From Saccharibacillus sp. CPCC 101409 (GTDB lineage Bacteria > Bacillota > Bacilli > Paenibacillales > Paenibacillaceae), in the NCBI RefSeq assembly GCF_030518235.1, contig NZ_JAULSA010000022.1, positions 1 through 54,804 of the forward strand: DNA of 54,804 nucleotides. The letters run 5' to 3'. The translations under genes were made by a program, and so were the position numbers. Under the pieces are notes generated by a model. That model saw only the letters and a program-made list of their open reading frames with translations, did no database searches and was not told the DNA's origin. Within the stretch, counting starts at the first letter, position 1. Every line of letters begins with the position of its first letter. Shown here one piece after another: positions 33,786 to 42,252 of this stretch.

Positions 33786-34044
33786 TGTGTAACCCCCTGT
33801 TAGTGCGTGTTTTTTCGACTTTCTTCGGGATTAGTCTAGCATTGCGAATTGAATCAAATTGTGAAGTTTTTCACATGAATAATCGAAATTGGAGCCAATC
33901 GGACTTTTTAAACTATTTAAAGTGAAAATCGCGTGTAATTCCTTTTGCGCTTTTTCAGCTAATTTTCAGGGTGGGCGCTTATAATACGCTTCGGGAGGAC
34001 TCCTTTTTCGAACAGGGGTTATTTTGCCGTAAAGGAGCTGCATC

Positions 34045-35673
34045 ATGCCGGAAGCCGTCAAAAAGATTTTGTATCTGATTCTTACTTTTTTTATCGGCCT
34101 GTTCGTCGTGTCTTCGTTCTTCGTTCGCGCCGAATACAACTATGCCGCTTATAACGACAATCCGATGCTGAGTACGCAGAAGCCGCTGCTGTTTATCGGG
34201 CTGCTTGTCGTACTGGCGTTCGCGGCCCTGATGCTGCACCGGCTGTGCCGAAGGCTGAACCGCTATCGTGCGCGAATCGTGATTCCGTCGGTGCTGGCCG
34301 GTTCGTTCGCGATCCAGATCGCGCTGATCTTCCTGTTTCCGCGCCTGCCCACGGACGACTCGCAGACCGTGCTGTCGCTGGCGCTCGATATGCTGTACCG
34401 GGGCGATTATTCGACGTTCGAGCCCGGCGGGTACCTGCATATGTTTCCGTTCAATTTCTCGGTCGTGCTGTATCTGAAAAGCCTGCTGGCGATCTTTCCC
34501 GACAATTACCTGGTCATCAAGATCTTCAATATCCTGTTCGCGGTGCTTACGACGCTGATGGTGCATCTGATCTACGGCGAACTGCGCGGTTATCAAGCGG
34601 GGAATGCGGCAAAAGGAAACGACTACGGTCCGCTGCTGTTCGCCGCGACTTACGCGCCTGCGCTGCTGATGTCCAACCTGATCTACAACGACGTGGTGGG
34701 CACGGGGCTGCTGACATCGGCGATCTATTTCATTCTGCGCTTTATGCGGACGAAGTCGTTCAAGTTTATCGCGTTCGCCGCTGTGCTGCTGGCGCTGGGC
34801 AACTATTTCCGCGGCGTCGGCGTGATCGTGCTGATCGCGGCGGCGATTACGATTCTGCTCGGCATACGCCGGATCGGGGTGCGCAAAAGTCTGCTGTCGA
34901 TCGCTCTGCTCGCCGCCCTGTTCAACGTTCCTTCCTGGACGCAGAACGCGGCGCTTCAGGCATCCGGCAAAGTCGAATCGTCCGTCACCGCCAATTCCGC
35001 GCCCGTCTATATGTGGCTGAACATGGGCATCAACCTGGACCGGATCGGCTTCTGGGACAATATGCAGAGCTACCGGATCTACCAGCGCGAAGCGGATTAC
35101 GACAAAGCGGCGAGCACGGAGCTGTACAAGCAGTCGATCCGCGAGAAGCTGTCGGACGCTTCGCCGGGCGAGCTGCTGGGGATGTATGTCAAAAAGATCG
35201 TGTGGATCTGGACGGAAGGCACGTATCAGATCGACCGGTACGGTATCGGCAACGGCAGCTCTTCGGAGGGCGGGTTCGGCGGTTCGACGATCTCCGGCAG
35301 CTACAGCTATACGACGTGGGCCACCGACTTGTTCGAAGGCGATTCCGCCGCGCGCGGCGGGCTGCTGTGGGTACTGTACACGATGAATATTCTCATGTAC
35401 GCGTGCATCGGGCTGAGACTGTTCCTGGGCATCCAGGCCAAAAGGTACGGCGAGGTGTTCCCTGTGCTGATCCTGCTCGGTTTTATCGGTTTCTATATCC
35501 TGTGGGAAATCAAATCGAGATACCTGTACCCGGTCTATCCGCTGCTGATCGTGCTGTCTTACCTGGGGTTCCGCGACGGGCTTGTCCTGCTTGCGAAGAC
35601 GAGCCTGGGCCGCCGGCTGCTGCCGGAGACGGAGAAGGAGGAATTGCATCATGCGCAGAAGAGCGGAATCTAA
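34045..35673 (+). CDS. GT-C type membrane glycosyltransferase (ArnT/PMT-like)
   Basis: A 542-residue protein with about ten to twelve membrane helices. An acidic pair in the first outer loop ('FPRLPTDDSQTVLSLALDML') matches the catalytic acid loop of GT-C transferases, which use lipid-linked sugars. 'NYLVIKIFNILFAVLTTLMVHLIY' and 'FLGIQAKRYGEVFPVLILLGFIGFYILWEIKSRYLYPVYPLL' are typical of GT39/ArnT-like enzymes. The acceptor is unknown. It overlaps the following lipoprotein gene by 23 nt. A -10-like TATAAT lies at 33980-33985. Confidence 0.82.
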   Translation: MPEAVKKILYLILTFFIGLFVVSSFFVRAEYNYAAYNDNPMLSTQKPLLFIGLLVVLAFAALMLHRLCRRLNRYRARIVIPSVLAGSFAIQIALIFLFPRLPTDDSQTVLSLALDMLYRGDYSTFEPGGYLHMFPFNFSVVLYLKSLLAIFPDNYLVIKIFNILFAVLTTLMVHLIYGELRGYQAGNAAKGNDYGPLLFAATYAPALLMSNLIYNDVVGTGLLTSAIYFILRFMRTKSFKFIAFAAVLLALGNYFRGVGVIVLIAAAITILLGIRRIGVRKSLLSIALLAALFNVPSWTQNAALQASGKVESSVTANSAPVYMWLNMGINLDRIGFWDNMQSYRIYQREADYDKAASTELYKQSIREKLSDASPGELLGMYVKKIVWIWTEGTYQIDRYGIGNGSSSEGGFGGSTISGSYSYTTWATDLFEGDSAARGGLLWVLYTMNILMYACIGLRLFLGIQAKRYGEVFPVLILLGFIGFYILWEIKSRYLYPVYPLLIVLSYLGFRDGLVLLAKTSLGRRLLPETEKEELHHAQKSGI

Positions 35674-36484
35674 GCGAACCGTATTCGGCAAAAGGAAAAC
35701 CGCGCTCGCGGCGGGAGTGTTCGGCGCGTCTCTGCTCCTCGCTTCGTGCAGCGCGATCGCCGCGCAGAATATCCCGAGCGCCGGCAGCGGTTCGGCCGGT
35801 CTCGGAGCCGGCATGGGCGGCGGCGCGAACGGAGGCGGCTTCGGCGGCATGAACGCCGGGCCGGGAAGGAATTCGGACCGCGGCGGAGCGGACGGTCCGG
35901 CCGGCGGAGACGGCGGTTTCGGCGGAACCGGCGGCCGAAACTTCGGAGGCCGCGGCGGCGACGCTTCCGCGGACGGCGGAAGCGCCATGCGCGAAGCGAT
36001 GGACGCGGACCTGATCGGCCGCGTCGTCAGCGCCGACGAAGGCGCCGTCACGCTGGAGCTTGTCGAACAGGCTTCCGACGCGGGCGACCGCGCCGAACGC
36101 TCGCCCGGCGGCGCTTCGGCCGACGCGACGGGCTGGACCGCCACCGGCGAGACGGTTACGCTGAGCCTCGGCTCCGACGCGGAGATCTCGTCCGATACCG
36201 GCGAGACGCAAACGCCGGGTACCGGCGGCGACGTGGGACCCTCGTCCGAAACCGGCGAGACGCGAACGCCAGATAATGGCGACGACGTGGGAACCTCGTC
36301 CGGAACCGGCGAGACGCAAACGCCGGGTACCGGCGACGACGTAGAACCCTCGTCCGAAACCGGCGAGAGCCCCGACACGAACTCGTCGCCTGCTTTGACC
36401 GCCGCCGATCTGAAAGCCGGCGACATCGTCATGGTTTGGTACCAGGAAAACACAGAGCAGGTAAAAAGACTGCGGATCTTGTGA
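35651..36484 (+). CDS. Gly-rich lipoprotein with 18-residue tandem repeats
   Basis: A 277-residue exported lipoprotein. A signal peptide ends at lipobox 'LLASC' (about Cys33). A Gly-rich segment (about 48-110, 'GGANGGGFGGMNAGPG') follows, then a short domain 'LIGRVVSADEGAVTLELVEQ' and the end 'LKAGDIVMVWYQENTEQVKRLRIL', which together look like one small beta-barrel. Between them three exact-length 18-residue repeats (SS-TGET-TP--G-DV-) are inserted. It is coupled to the glycosyltransferase by a 23-nt overlap; the Thr/Ser-rich repeats could be its sugar acceptors, but this is inference. Confidence 0.78.
   Translation: MRRRAESKRTVFGKRKTALAAGVFGASLLLASCSAIAAQNIPSAGSGSAGLGAGMGGGANGGGFGGMNAGPGRNSDRGGADGPAGGDGGFGGTGGRNFGGRGGDASADGGSAMREAMDADLIGRVVSADEGAVTLELVEQASDAGDRAERSPGGASADATGWTATGETVTLSLGSDAEISSDTGETQTPGTGGDVGPSSETGETRTPDNGDDVGTSSGTGETQTPGTGDDVEPSSETGESPDTNSSPALTAADLKAGDIVMVWYQENTEQVKRLRIL
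36188..36370 (+). repeat. 54-bp tandem repeat inside lipoprotein gene
   Basis: Three 54-bp units (36188-36241, 36242-36295, 36296-36349) and a partial fourth keep the reading frame. Units 1 and 3 are closer to each other than to unit 2. Confidence 0.85.
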
Positions 36485-36497
36485 TCCGCAGCCGGAT

Positions 36498-36817
36498 TGT
36501 CGAGAAACGATTGGATGTAAACCTAATTTAGGCGGGTTCGATTGGAAGGAAAGGTCGGGAAAGGGCTGGAGAAATAAAGCCAGCGGCAAGAAGAATCCAA
36601 ATAGCTGCGTATAAGCCGTTATTCCGGCTTATTCTTACGTTTTCGAGCAAATAACTGCACTCATACATCTATTTCGATCTTTTCCGCTTTGATTCGGCCT
36701 TTGGCTCCCGAATAGCTGCACCTGCGTCGCTATTTGAAGAAATCGAAGGGTTTCGCTCAAAATAAGTGTACCTGTGCCGCTATTTTCCGTTTGGAACAAT
36801 ACCCGGCTTTCTCGACA
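36498..36817. repeat. four-hairpin intergenic element, copy A (about 320 bp)
   Basis: Bounded by the 10-bp inverted repeat TGTCGAGAAA (36498-36507) / TTTCTCGACA (36808-36817). It holds four imperfect 26-bp palindromes at 36599-36624, 36649-36674, 36710-36735 and 36760-36785, whose starts are 50, 61 and 50 bp apart. Arms are of the type (A/G)AATAG / CTATT(T/C) with a TGCAC-like inner part. No reading frame is credible. An inverted copy lies at 41781-42065. Confidence 0.88.
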
Positions 36818-36821
36818 GCCT

Positions 36822-36852
36822 GAGGCTGCGGATCTTGCGATCCGCCAGCCTC
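36822..36852 (-). terminator. hairpin just after DUF4003 gene stop
   Basis: GAGGCTGCGGATC-TTGC-GATCCGC(c)AGCCTC sits directly after the minus-strand stop codon, without a clear T-run. A similar hairpin CTGCGGATC-TTGT-GATCCGCAG spans the stop of the lipoprotein gene at 36471-36492, on the other side of element A. Confidence 0.55.
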
Positions 36853-36853
36853 T

Positions 36854-37834
36854 TTAGCTGGAAGCCGCGGCGGCGCTGGCCGCAGCCGCTGCCGCGGCCG
36901 CCAATGCCGCATGCTGCGCCAGCATGACGTTCGCCAGGCTGGTCGAAGGAGCGGCCGGCAGCTCGCCGCGGCCGACTTCGTCGGCATGCTCCTGCGACAC
37001 GAGAGCGGCGGCCAGCATCATCACTTCCTGCTTGGTCGCCGACCAGCGGCCGAAGCCCTGCTGCTCGCGCAGGAAATCGAACATCTTCGATACTTCTTCC
37101 GCGACCGCCGGCGCTTCGATCGGCAGCAGCGCCAGCACGCCGAGAACCGGCAGCAGATACTGCTGGTCGAGACGGATGCCGCGGGCGCGGAACGCTTCGC
37201 GCATGCCCAGCACGCGGTCCACGGCTTCCCCGCCGCCGGCCAGCGTCATCACCTGGGTCAGCGACTGGAGACCGTTTCCGGCGCGCAGCTCGCCGCGCAG
37301 GGCGGCATAAGCACGTTCCATCTGCGTCACGCCGGTTTCGACGTCCAGGTCGGACAGGCCGAGCATGGCCGCGAAGATGTAATCGTCGCGCCCCGTAAGG
37401 AAGCGGTGCTCTTTTTTCATCGCATGGTAGAAGGCTTTGGTCCGATCCAGGGCGGTAATCCGCATTTCCGGTCCGGCGGCGGCGATCAGGTAGGCGGCCA
37501 TTGCGAGAAAGTCGGAAGTTTTGAATCCGTCTTCTTTGAGCAGCTCGTATACCTCCAGCATATCGGACAGCAGCGCGGCGGGGTCGTCCGACATCGACAG
37601 GAAAGCCGAGATCGATAGCGCCATCGTGCTGCGGAAAGGCGAGAAACCGCTTGTGTTTTGCTTGATTTGCTCGTACTGCGCCCGAATGGCTTCGATGTCC
37701 GCCGGCCGGTCCTGAGCCGCGTACAGCAGAGCGGCCAGACGGCCGGTCATTGCATTTTTCCATTTGAATTCGCGTTTGATCTCCAGTGCGTTCTCGGCCA
37801 GCAGCGCTGCGCGAGCGATCGTTTGTTCATTCAT
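36854..37834 (-). CDS. DUF4003 family protein
   Basis: A 326-residue soluble, helical protein matching the DUF4003 family of Bacillota ('GFSPFRSTMALSISAFLSMSDDP', 'LKEDGFKTSDFLAMAAYLIA', 'FLTGRDDYIFAAMLGLSDLD', 'GFGRWSATKQEVMMLAAALVSQEH'). Function is unknown. The C-terminus ends in a run of about 20 Ala/Ser residues, encoded by GC-rich, slippage-prone DNA. Monocistronic on the minus strand, divergent from fda. Confidence 0.82.
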   Translation of the reverse strand: MNEQTIARAALLAENALEIKREFKWKNAMTGRLAALLYAAQDRPADIEAIRAQYEQIKQNTSGFSPFRSTMALSISAFLSMSDDPAALLSDMLEVYELLKEDGFKTSDFLAMAAYLIAAAGPEMRITALDRTKAFYHAMKKEHRFLTGRDDYIFAAMLGLSDLDVETGVTQMERAYAALRGELRAGNGLQSLTQVMTLAGGGEAVDRVLGMREAFRARGIRLDQQYLLPVLGVLALLPIEAPAVAEEVSKMFDFLREQQGFGRWSATKQEVMMLAAALVSQEHADEVGRGELPAAPSTSLANVMLAQHAALAAAAAAAASAAAASS

Positions 37835-38019
37835 AGTCGAGCCTCTCTTTCTCCGATTGGCGGTTCTCTGGAACCTGTTTCATATTAGATCGCTTTCTTG
37901 TTTGATTTTACCATATACAATACGCGGCCGCCGAGCAAACGTTTCAAAGCCCGGGTTTGGCGCGGCGGACAAGGGTAATAATAAATGGAAATCCAATCAA
38001 GGAAGGGGCAGGGCGACAG

Positions 38020-38907
38020 ATGAACGACAAACAGCTTGAACGGATGCGGACGGGAAAAGGGTTTGTGGCGGCGCTCGATCAGAGCGGGGGAAGTACGCCG
38101 ACGGCGCTGCTGCATTACGGAGTCAAGGAAGATACGTATTCGAACGACGACGAAATGTTCCTGGCGGTGCATACGATGCGGACGCGGATCATCAAGAGCC
38201 CGGCGTTCGACTCGAAATATATTCTGGGGGCGATCTTGTTCGAGAATACGATGGACCGCGAGATCGACGGGAAGTCGACGGCGGACTATCTGTGGGAAGA
38301 GAAAGGCATCGTTCCTTTTCTGAAAGTGGACAAAGGCCTGGCCGAACAGGAAAACGGCGTGCAGCTGATGAAGCCGATGCCGGACCTGGACGATCTGCTC
38401 GAACGCGCGGCGGACAAGCATATTTTCGGGACGAAAATGCGCTCGGTGATCCACGAAGCGAACGAAGGCGGCATCAAGCAGGCCGTGGAGCAGCAGTTCG
38501 AACTGGGCAAGCGGATCTTCGCGGCGGGGCTGGTTCCGATCATCGAACCGGAAGTCGATATCCGCAGTTCCGACCGGGAAGAATCGGAACGCATCCTGAA
38601 GGATGAGATCAAGCGGCAGCTGTCGCAGCTGGACGATTCGGTCCGCATTATGCTCAAGCTGTCGATTCCGGCGGCGGACGGCTTCTACAGCGACCTGATG
38701 GACGATCCGCATGTGGTGCGCGTCGTGGCGCTGTCCGGCGGCTATACGCAGAGCGAAGCCAACGAGCGCCTGACGCGCAATCCGGGGCTGATCGCGAGCT
38801 TCTCCCGCGCGCTGGCGGAAGGCGTAAGCTTCGGCCAGACCGGCGAAGAATTCGACGAGACGCTGTCGCGCTCGATCCAGGCGATTTACGCGGCGTCGAT
38901 CAAGTAA
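38020..38907 (+). CDS. fda: class I fructose-bisphosphate aldolase
   Basis: A 295-residue Schiff-base aldolase, closely similar in pattern to the Staphylococcus FdaB type. Signatures are '[19 protein letters not shown]', '[20 protein letters not shown]', '[18 protein letters not shown]', '[21 protein letters not shown]', '[15 protein letters not shown]', '[12 protein letters not shown]', '[10 protein letters not shown]' and 'LIASFSRAL'. It splits fructose 1,6-bisphosphate in glycolysis and gluconeogenesis. The ATG at 38020 follows GGAAGGGG; upstream in-frame codons are not family-like. Confidence 0.95.
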   Translation: MNDKQLERMRTGKGFVAALDQSGGSTPTALLHYGVKEDTYSNDDEMFLAVHTMRTRIIKSPAFDSKYILGAILFENTMDREIDGKSTADYLWEEKGIVPFLKVDKGLAEQENGVQLMKPMPDLDDLLERAADKHIFGTKMRSVIHEANEGGIKQAVEQQFELGKRIFAAGLVPIIEPEVDIRSSDREESERILKDEIKRQLSQLDDSVRIMLKLSIPAADGFYSDLMDDPHVVRVVALSGGYTQSEANERLTRNPGLIASFSRALAEGVSFGQTGEEFDETLSRSIQAIYAASIK

Positions 38908-38934
38908 ACCGAACCAGCGGCGCGAGTCGACCGT

Positions 38935-38985
38935 CGCTTCCGTTCTCCGCAGCGCGGGGAGCGGGAGCGGCTTGTTCGTGTTTTC
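38935..38985 (+). terminator. terminator after fda
   Basis: A 14-bp stem with a few G-T pairs (CGCTTCCGTTCTCC / GGGGAGCGGGAGCG) is followed by a loosely T-rich tail. Confidence 0.6.
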
Positions 38986-39131
38986 GCCCAAAGACTGTTC
39001 GCGATGCTTAATCGGCACTGGACAAAGCGGTCGAAGCGTGATTAAGTGAAAGGGCTTTTGAACCGCCGCCCCGATAAACCGCACGGGACATCGGCGACAA
39101 GGCAATAGCACGACGAAACGGAGCGTGAACG

Positions 39132-39689
39132 ATGAAAACGACTGCTGTAAGGCTGGCCGAACACCGCACCCTTGAAGGAGAACGCCTTCTGCTGCGCCCG
39201 ATCCGATTGGACGACGCCGCCGATATGACCGAATACACGTCCGACGAAGAAACGACGCGCTTTATTTTTGCCGAACCCAAGAATTTCGAGCAGACCGAGC
39301 GGCTGATCGCCAATTATTATCTGCGCGAGCCGATCGGCAAGTTCGCCCTGGTGCTGAAAAGCGAACAAAAACTGATCGGTTCGATCGAGTTTCGGGTGGA
39401 CGATTCGACGCGCAGCGCCGATCTGGGTTTCACGCTGAGCCGGCACTACTGGGGAAACGGCTACATGACCGAAGCGGGCCTGCTGATTCTCGGACTGGCT
39501 TTCGACGTGCTGGGCCTGGAACGGGTGCACGCGGCGCACGAGACGGGCAACGTCAATTCCGGCCGGATGATGCTTCGGCTCGGCATGACGCATGAAGGAA
39601 CGCGGCGCAAAGACCATTTATCGAACGGCAAACTGGTGGACAGCGCCTACTATTCGATTTTGAAAGAAGAATACGAAGCCGGCCGGTAA
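39132..39689 (+). CDS. GNAT N-acetyltransferase (RimJ/RimL type)
   Basis: A 185-residue acetyl-CoA-dependent acyltransferase. 'TLEGERLLLRPIRLDDAADMTEY' opens the fold. 'IGSIEFRVDDSTRSADLGFTLSRHYWGNGYMTEA' contains the acetyl-CoA loop, and 'VHAAHETGNVNSGRMMLRLGMTHEGTRRKD' is the usual C-terminal part. It resembles RimJ/RimL/YdaF-like enzymes that modify ribosomal proteins or small molecules; the substrate is unknown. A terminator follows. Confidence 0.88.
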   Translation: MKTTAVRLAEHRTLEGERLLLRPIRLDDAADMTEYTSDEETTRFIFAEPKNFEQTERLIANYYLREPIGKFALVLKSEQKLIGSIEFRVDDSTRSADLGFTLSRHYWGNGYMTEAGLLILGLAFDVLGLERVHAAHETGNVNSGRMMLRLGMTHEGTRRKDHLSNGKLVDSAYYSILKEEYEAGR

Positions 39690-39733
39690 GCGATAAACGG
39701 AAGCATGTCCGCATGTAAGCAAAAACAGCGACC

Positions 39734-39770
39734 AAGACCCGGAGTTCTTTATGGAGCTTCGGGTCTTTCT
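39734..39770 (+). terminator. terminator after GNAT gene
   Basis: AAGACCCGGAG and CTTCGGGTCTT pair around an AT-rich loop and are followed by TCT. Confidence 0.65.
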
Positions 39771-39918
39771 GCGCGTCCCGGATCGGGGCTTTTTGCGTTC
39801 GCGTACAGTTCTGGAATTGGAAACCAAAAAATGTTTCAGTCGATGGTTGGTAGCTTATGTTATATAATAGGAATAAGTACCTAAAAGGATTGTATCTTGA
39901 GACCCAGGGAGGCTCATT

Positions 39919-41619
39919 ATGAAACCGATGAAGGAGCAGCGTGAGGAACTCATCCGAGCTATGTCCAAAACGCTGTTCTCACTCTTGCACTCCGTCATCG
40001 ACGCAAATACTTTTTTTATGGCTCATAACAACGGAAGAACCAACACCATCGTGAGCGCCTGGAACGCCGGGGAAACGCTTATCGAGGAAGGCGCAGTCCT
40101 TCCTTATCATATAACCTACTGCCGACTCGTCGGAGACGTCGAAGGCCCGATCATTATCGAAGATACGACGCTTTCTTCGCTGACCCGCGATCTGCCCGTA
40201 ACCGCCGATATCGGCAAAGCCAGCTTTGTCGGCGTGCCGATTCGGCTGCAGGGCGGCGAACTGTACGGCACCATCTGCGGCCTGGACCGGGAACGGGTGT
40301 TTACCGGCGAAGACATCGAGCAGTTGGAACAGACCGCTTCGGTTATCTCCGGGCTGCTCGATCTCGAACAGTCCACGCATTACGACGACTTGACCGGATT
40401 TCTGCGCCACAGCGCGCTGGAGAGCTTCTGCCAACGCGACCTGGAAGATTCGCCGAAGTCGGTTATTTTTATGGATCTGGACAATTTCAAAGAAGTGAAC
40501 GACCGCTACGGACACGCGATGGGAGACCGGGTGCTGCAATCGCTGGCCCGGGCGATCCGCAGAGCGGCCGACGACGACTGGCTGCTGTGCCGGTACGGCG
40601 GCGACGAATTCGTGGTCGTGCTGCCGACCGACAGCGAGGCGCTTGTCCAGCAGGCGGTGGAGCGGCTGGTCGAAGCGTTCCAGAAGGAGGAACTGCCGCT
40701 GACCGATCCGGAAGAATCGCTGACGCTTTCGATCGGCGCCTGTCTGCAGGCCGATTCGCTGCGTCAGTATATCGAGCGGGCGGATACCGCCATGTACCGG
40801 ATCAAGAAAGACGGCAAAGACGGAATCGGCATTTTCCAGATCGAAGACCAGCAGCAGGAGCTCGACGTGCGGGAAGCGCTGCGCAAGAACGAGTTCGAGC
40901 TGTACTTCCAGCCGATCGTCGGCGCGGAAAGCGGCGCGGCGGATTCCTACGAAGCGCTGCTGCGCTGGCGCCATCCGCTGCGCGGCATGATCCCGCCGAT
41001 CGAAGCGATCGAGATGGCCGAAGCGGCCGGCCTGATCGAGCAGGTGGATCTGTGGGTGTTGAGGGAAGCCTGCCTGGCGGCGGGACTTATCCGGCCGGCC
41101 GGGCGAATCCATGTGAATATCACGGCCAAGTCGCTGCGTGATCCGCACTTCGCCGACTATGCGGCGGAGATCTTTATGGAAACGAACTGTCCGCCGTCGA
41201 AGATCGAGATCGAACTCAATGAGACGCTGCAGCGCTGCGAAAGCCGGCATATCGTGCAGCAGGTCGATCAGCTGCGGCAGTGGGGCGTGACTTTCTCGCT
41301 GGACGATCTCGGCAGCCAGCAGTCTGCGGGAATCGGCCTGCTGCGCGATCTGGCGGTCTCCACGCTGAAGCTGGACGGGGCGCTGTGCCGCGGTGCCCGT
41401 ACCGACCGGATCGGCCGCGCGCTGATTCGCGGCGTAGTGGAAATGGGACGGGAGCTGGGCATGTCGGTAGTCGCGGAAGGCATCGAGAACGAAGAACAGC
41501 GCCGGCTGCTCGTCTCGCTCGGCTGCGATCTGCTGCAGGGCTACTACTTTTTCCGGCCGATGCCGCTTGCGGAACTGCTTCGCAGCGAAGAACTGCGTAG
41601 AAGAATGCTGAGCTGCTGA
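39919..41619 (+). CDS. GAF-GGDEF-EAL protein (cyclic di-GMP turnover)
   Basis: A 566-residue soluble signalling protein. An N-terminal GAF-like domain (about 10-155) may sense a ligand. The GGDEF domain (about 160-300) has an intact GGDEF in 'CRYGGDEFVVVLP' and 'DLDNFKEVND', so it may make c-di-GMP; an RxxD inhibitory site at normal spacing is not seen. The EAL domain (about 315-560) has 'YEALLRWRHP', 'HVNITAKSL', 'IEIELNET', 'LDDLG', 'LKLDG' and 'AEGIENEEQ'. The usual DDFGTGYSS loop is altered to 'DDLGSQQSAG', so phosphodiesterase activity is uncertain. A TATAAT lies at 39863-39868. Confidence 0.9.
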   Translation: MKPMKEQREELIRAMSKTLFSLLHSVIDANTFFMAHNNGRTNTIVSAWNAGETLIEEGAVLPYHITYCRLVGDVEGPIIIEDTTLSSLTRDLPVTADIGKASFVGVPIRLQGGELYGTICGLDRERVFTGEDIEQLEQTASVISGLLDLEQSTHYDDLTGFLRHSALESFCQRDLEDSPKSVIFMDLDNFKEVNDRYGHAMGDRVLQSLARAIRRAADDDWLLCRYGGDEFVVVLPTDSEALVQQAVERLVEAFQKEELPLTDPEESLTLSIGACLQADSLRQYIERADTAMYRIKKDGKDGIGIFQIEDQQQELDVREALRKNEFELYFQPIVGAESGAADSYEALLRWRHPLRGMIPPIEAIEMAEAAGLIEQVDLWVLREACLAAGLIRPAGRIHVNITAKSLRDPHFADYAAEIFMETNCPPSKIEIELNETLQRCESRHIVQQVDQLRQWGVTFSLDDLGSQQSAGIGLLRDLAVSTLKLDGALCRGARTDRIGRALIRGVVEMGRELGMSVVAEGIENEEQRRLLVSLGCDLLQGYYFFRPMPLAELLRSEELRRRMLSC

Positions 41620-41739
41620 GCTTCGGAATCGGACGATCGGCGCGATGGAGTAGAATGAACGGGATTGGAACGAGTGAAACAAAGCGAACGAAATAAAGCG
41701 CACGAAATAAAGCGCACGAAATAGAAGAGAATTTGAAAA

Positions 41740-41775
41740 AGCCCCTGCTCCTGCCCGAAGGCGAGCGCGGGGGCT
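41740..41775 (-). terminator. terminator-like hairpin after GGDEF-EAL gene
   Basis: An interrupted stem AGCCCC/GGGGCT with inner GCTC/GAGC and GCC/GGC around CGAA. The T-run is on the minus-strand side. No minus-strand gene ends close by, so it may act mainly as a barrier. Confidence 0.45.
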
Positions 41776-41780
41776 CAGGG

Positions 41781-42065
41781 TGTCGAGAAAGCCGTGCAGG
41801 GTTCCAAGCGGAAAATAGCGGCACAGGTACACTTATTTGGGGCGAAACCCTTCGATTTTTTCAAATAGCGACGCAGGTGCAGCTATTCGAGAGCCAAAGG
41901 CCGAATCGAAGCGAAAAAGCTCGAAATAGTGGTATGAGCGCAGTTATTTTCTCGAAAACGTAAGATTAAGCCTGAATAAGGGGCTATACGCAGTTATTTT
42001 AAATTCGTCCTGCCGCTTGCTTTATTTCTCCAGCCTTTTTCTCATTATGTTTACATCAAATCGTT
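41781..42065. repeat. four-hairpin intergenic element, copy B (inverted)
   Basis: An inverted, diverged copy of the element at 36498-36817. It starts with the same TGTCGAGAAA (41781-41790) and carries four 26-bp palindromes at 41813-41838, 41863-41888, 41924-41949 and 41974-41999, again 50, 61 and 50 bp apart. Its right terminal repeat is missing and the sequence runs into a small TA-flanked element. Several palindromes show paired base changes relative to copy A. Confidence 0.88.
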
Positions 42066-42068
42066 ATA

Positions 42069-42124
42069 GGGCGTATCTTCAAACTCCGAAGGAAGCAGAT
42101 TTAACTGAGTTTGCGTACACGGCC
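42069..42124. mobile_element. 56-bp remnant of the TA-flanked MITE family
   Basis: The left end GGGCGTATCTTCAAACTC and right end GAGTTTGCGTACACGGCC match the ends of the 160-bp element at 53048-53207, and TA lies on both outer sides. The centre is deleted; 'CGAAGGAAGCAGATT' still matches the inner left part of the longer element. It seems to have inserted into the right end of hairpin element B. Confidence 0.7.
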
Positions 42125-42127
42125 TAA

Positions 42128-42168
42128 GACCCCGCTCCCGCCCAAAAGGCGAGAGCGGGGTCTTTTTG
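42128..42168 (+). terminator. strong terminator beyond element B
   Basis: AGACCCCGCTC(cc)GCC-CAAAA-GGC(ga)GAGCGGGGTCT followed by TTTTT. It would stop read-through from the GGDEF-EAL gene into the convergent PPOX gene. Confidence 0.8.
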
Positions 42169-42252
42169 GTTTGCGCCGGGGGAGACGATCAGGAGGTTGT
42201 ATCCGGCTGATTGCAGAATCCGTTCAGCCGCATAAAGCAAAGCCGATCGTCT

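Noticed and set aside
41661..41730. Short tandem GCGCACGAAATAAA-like repeats after the GGDEF-EAL gene
   Set aside because: Only two to three imperfect units, no structure or neighbouring start codon; judged ordinary low complexity.
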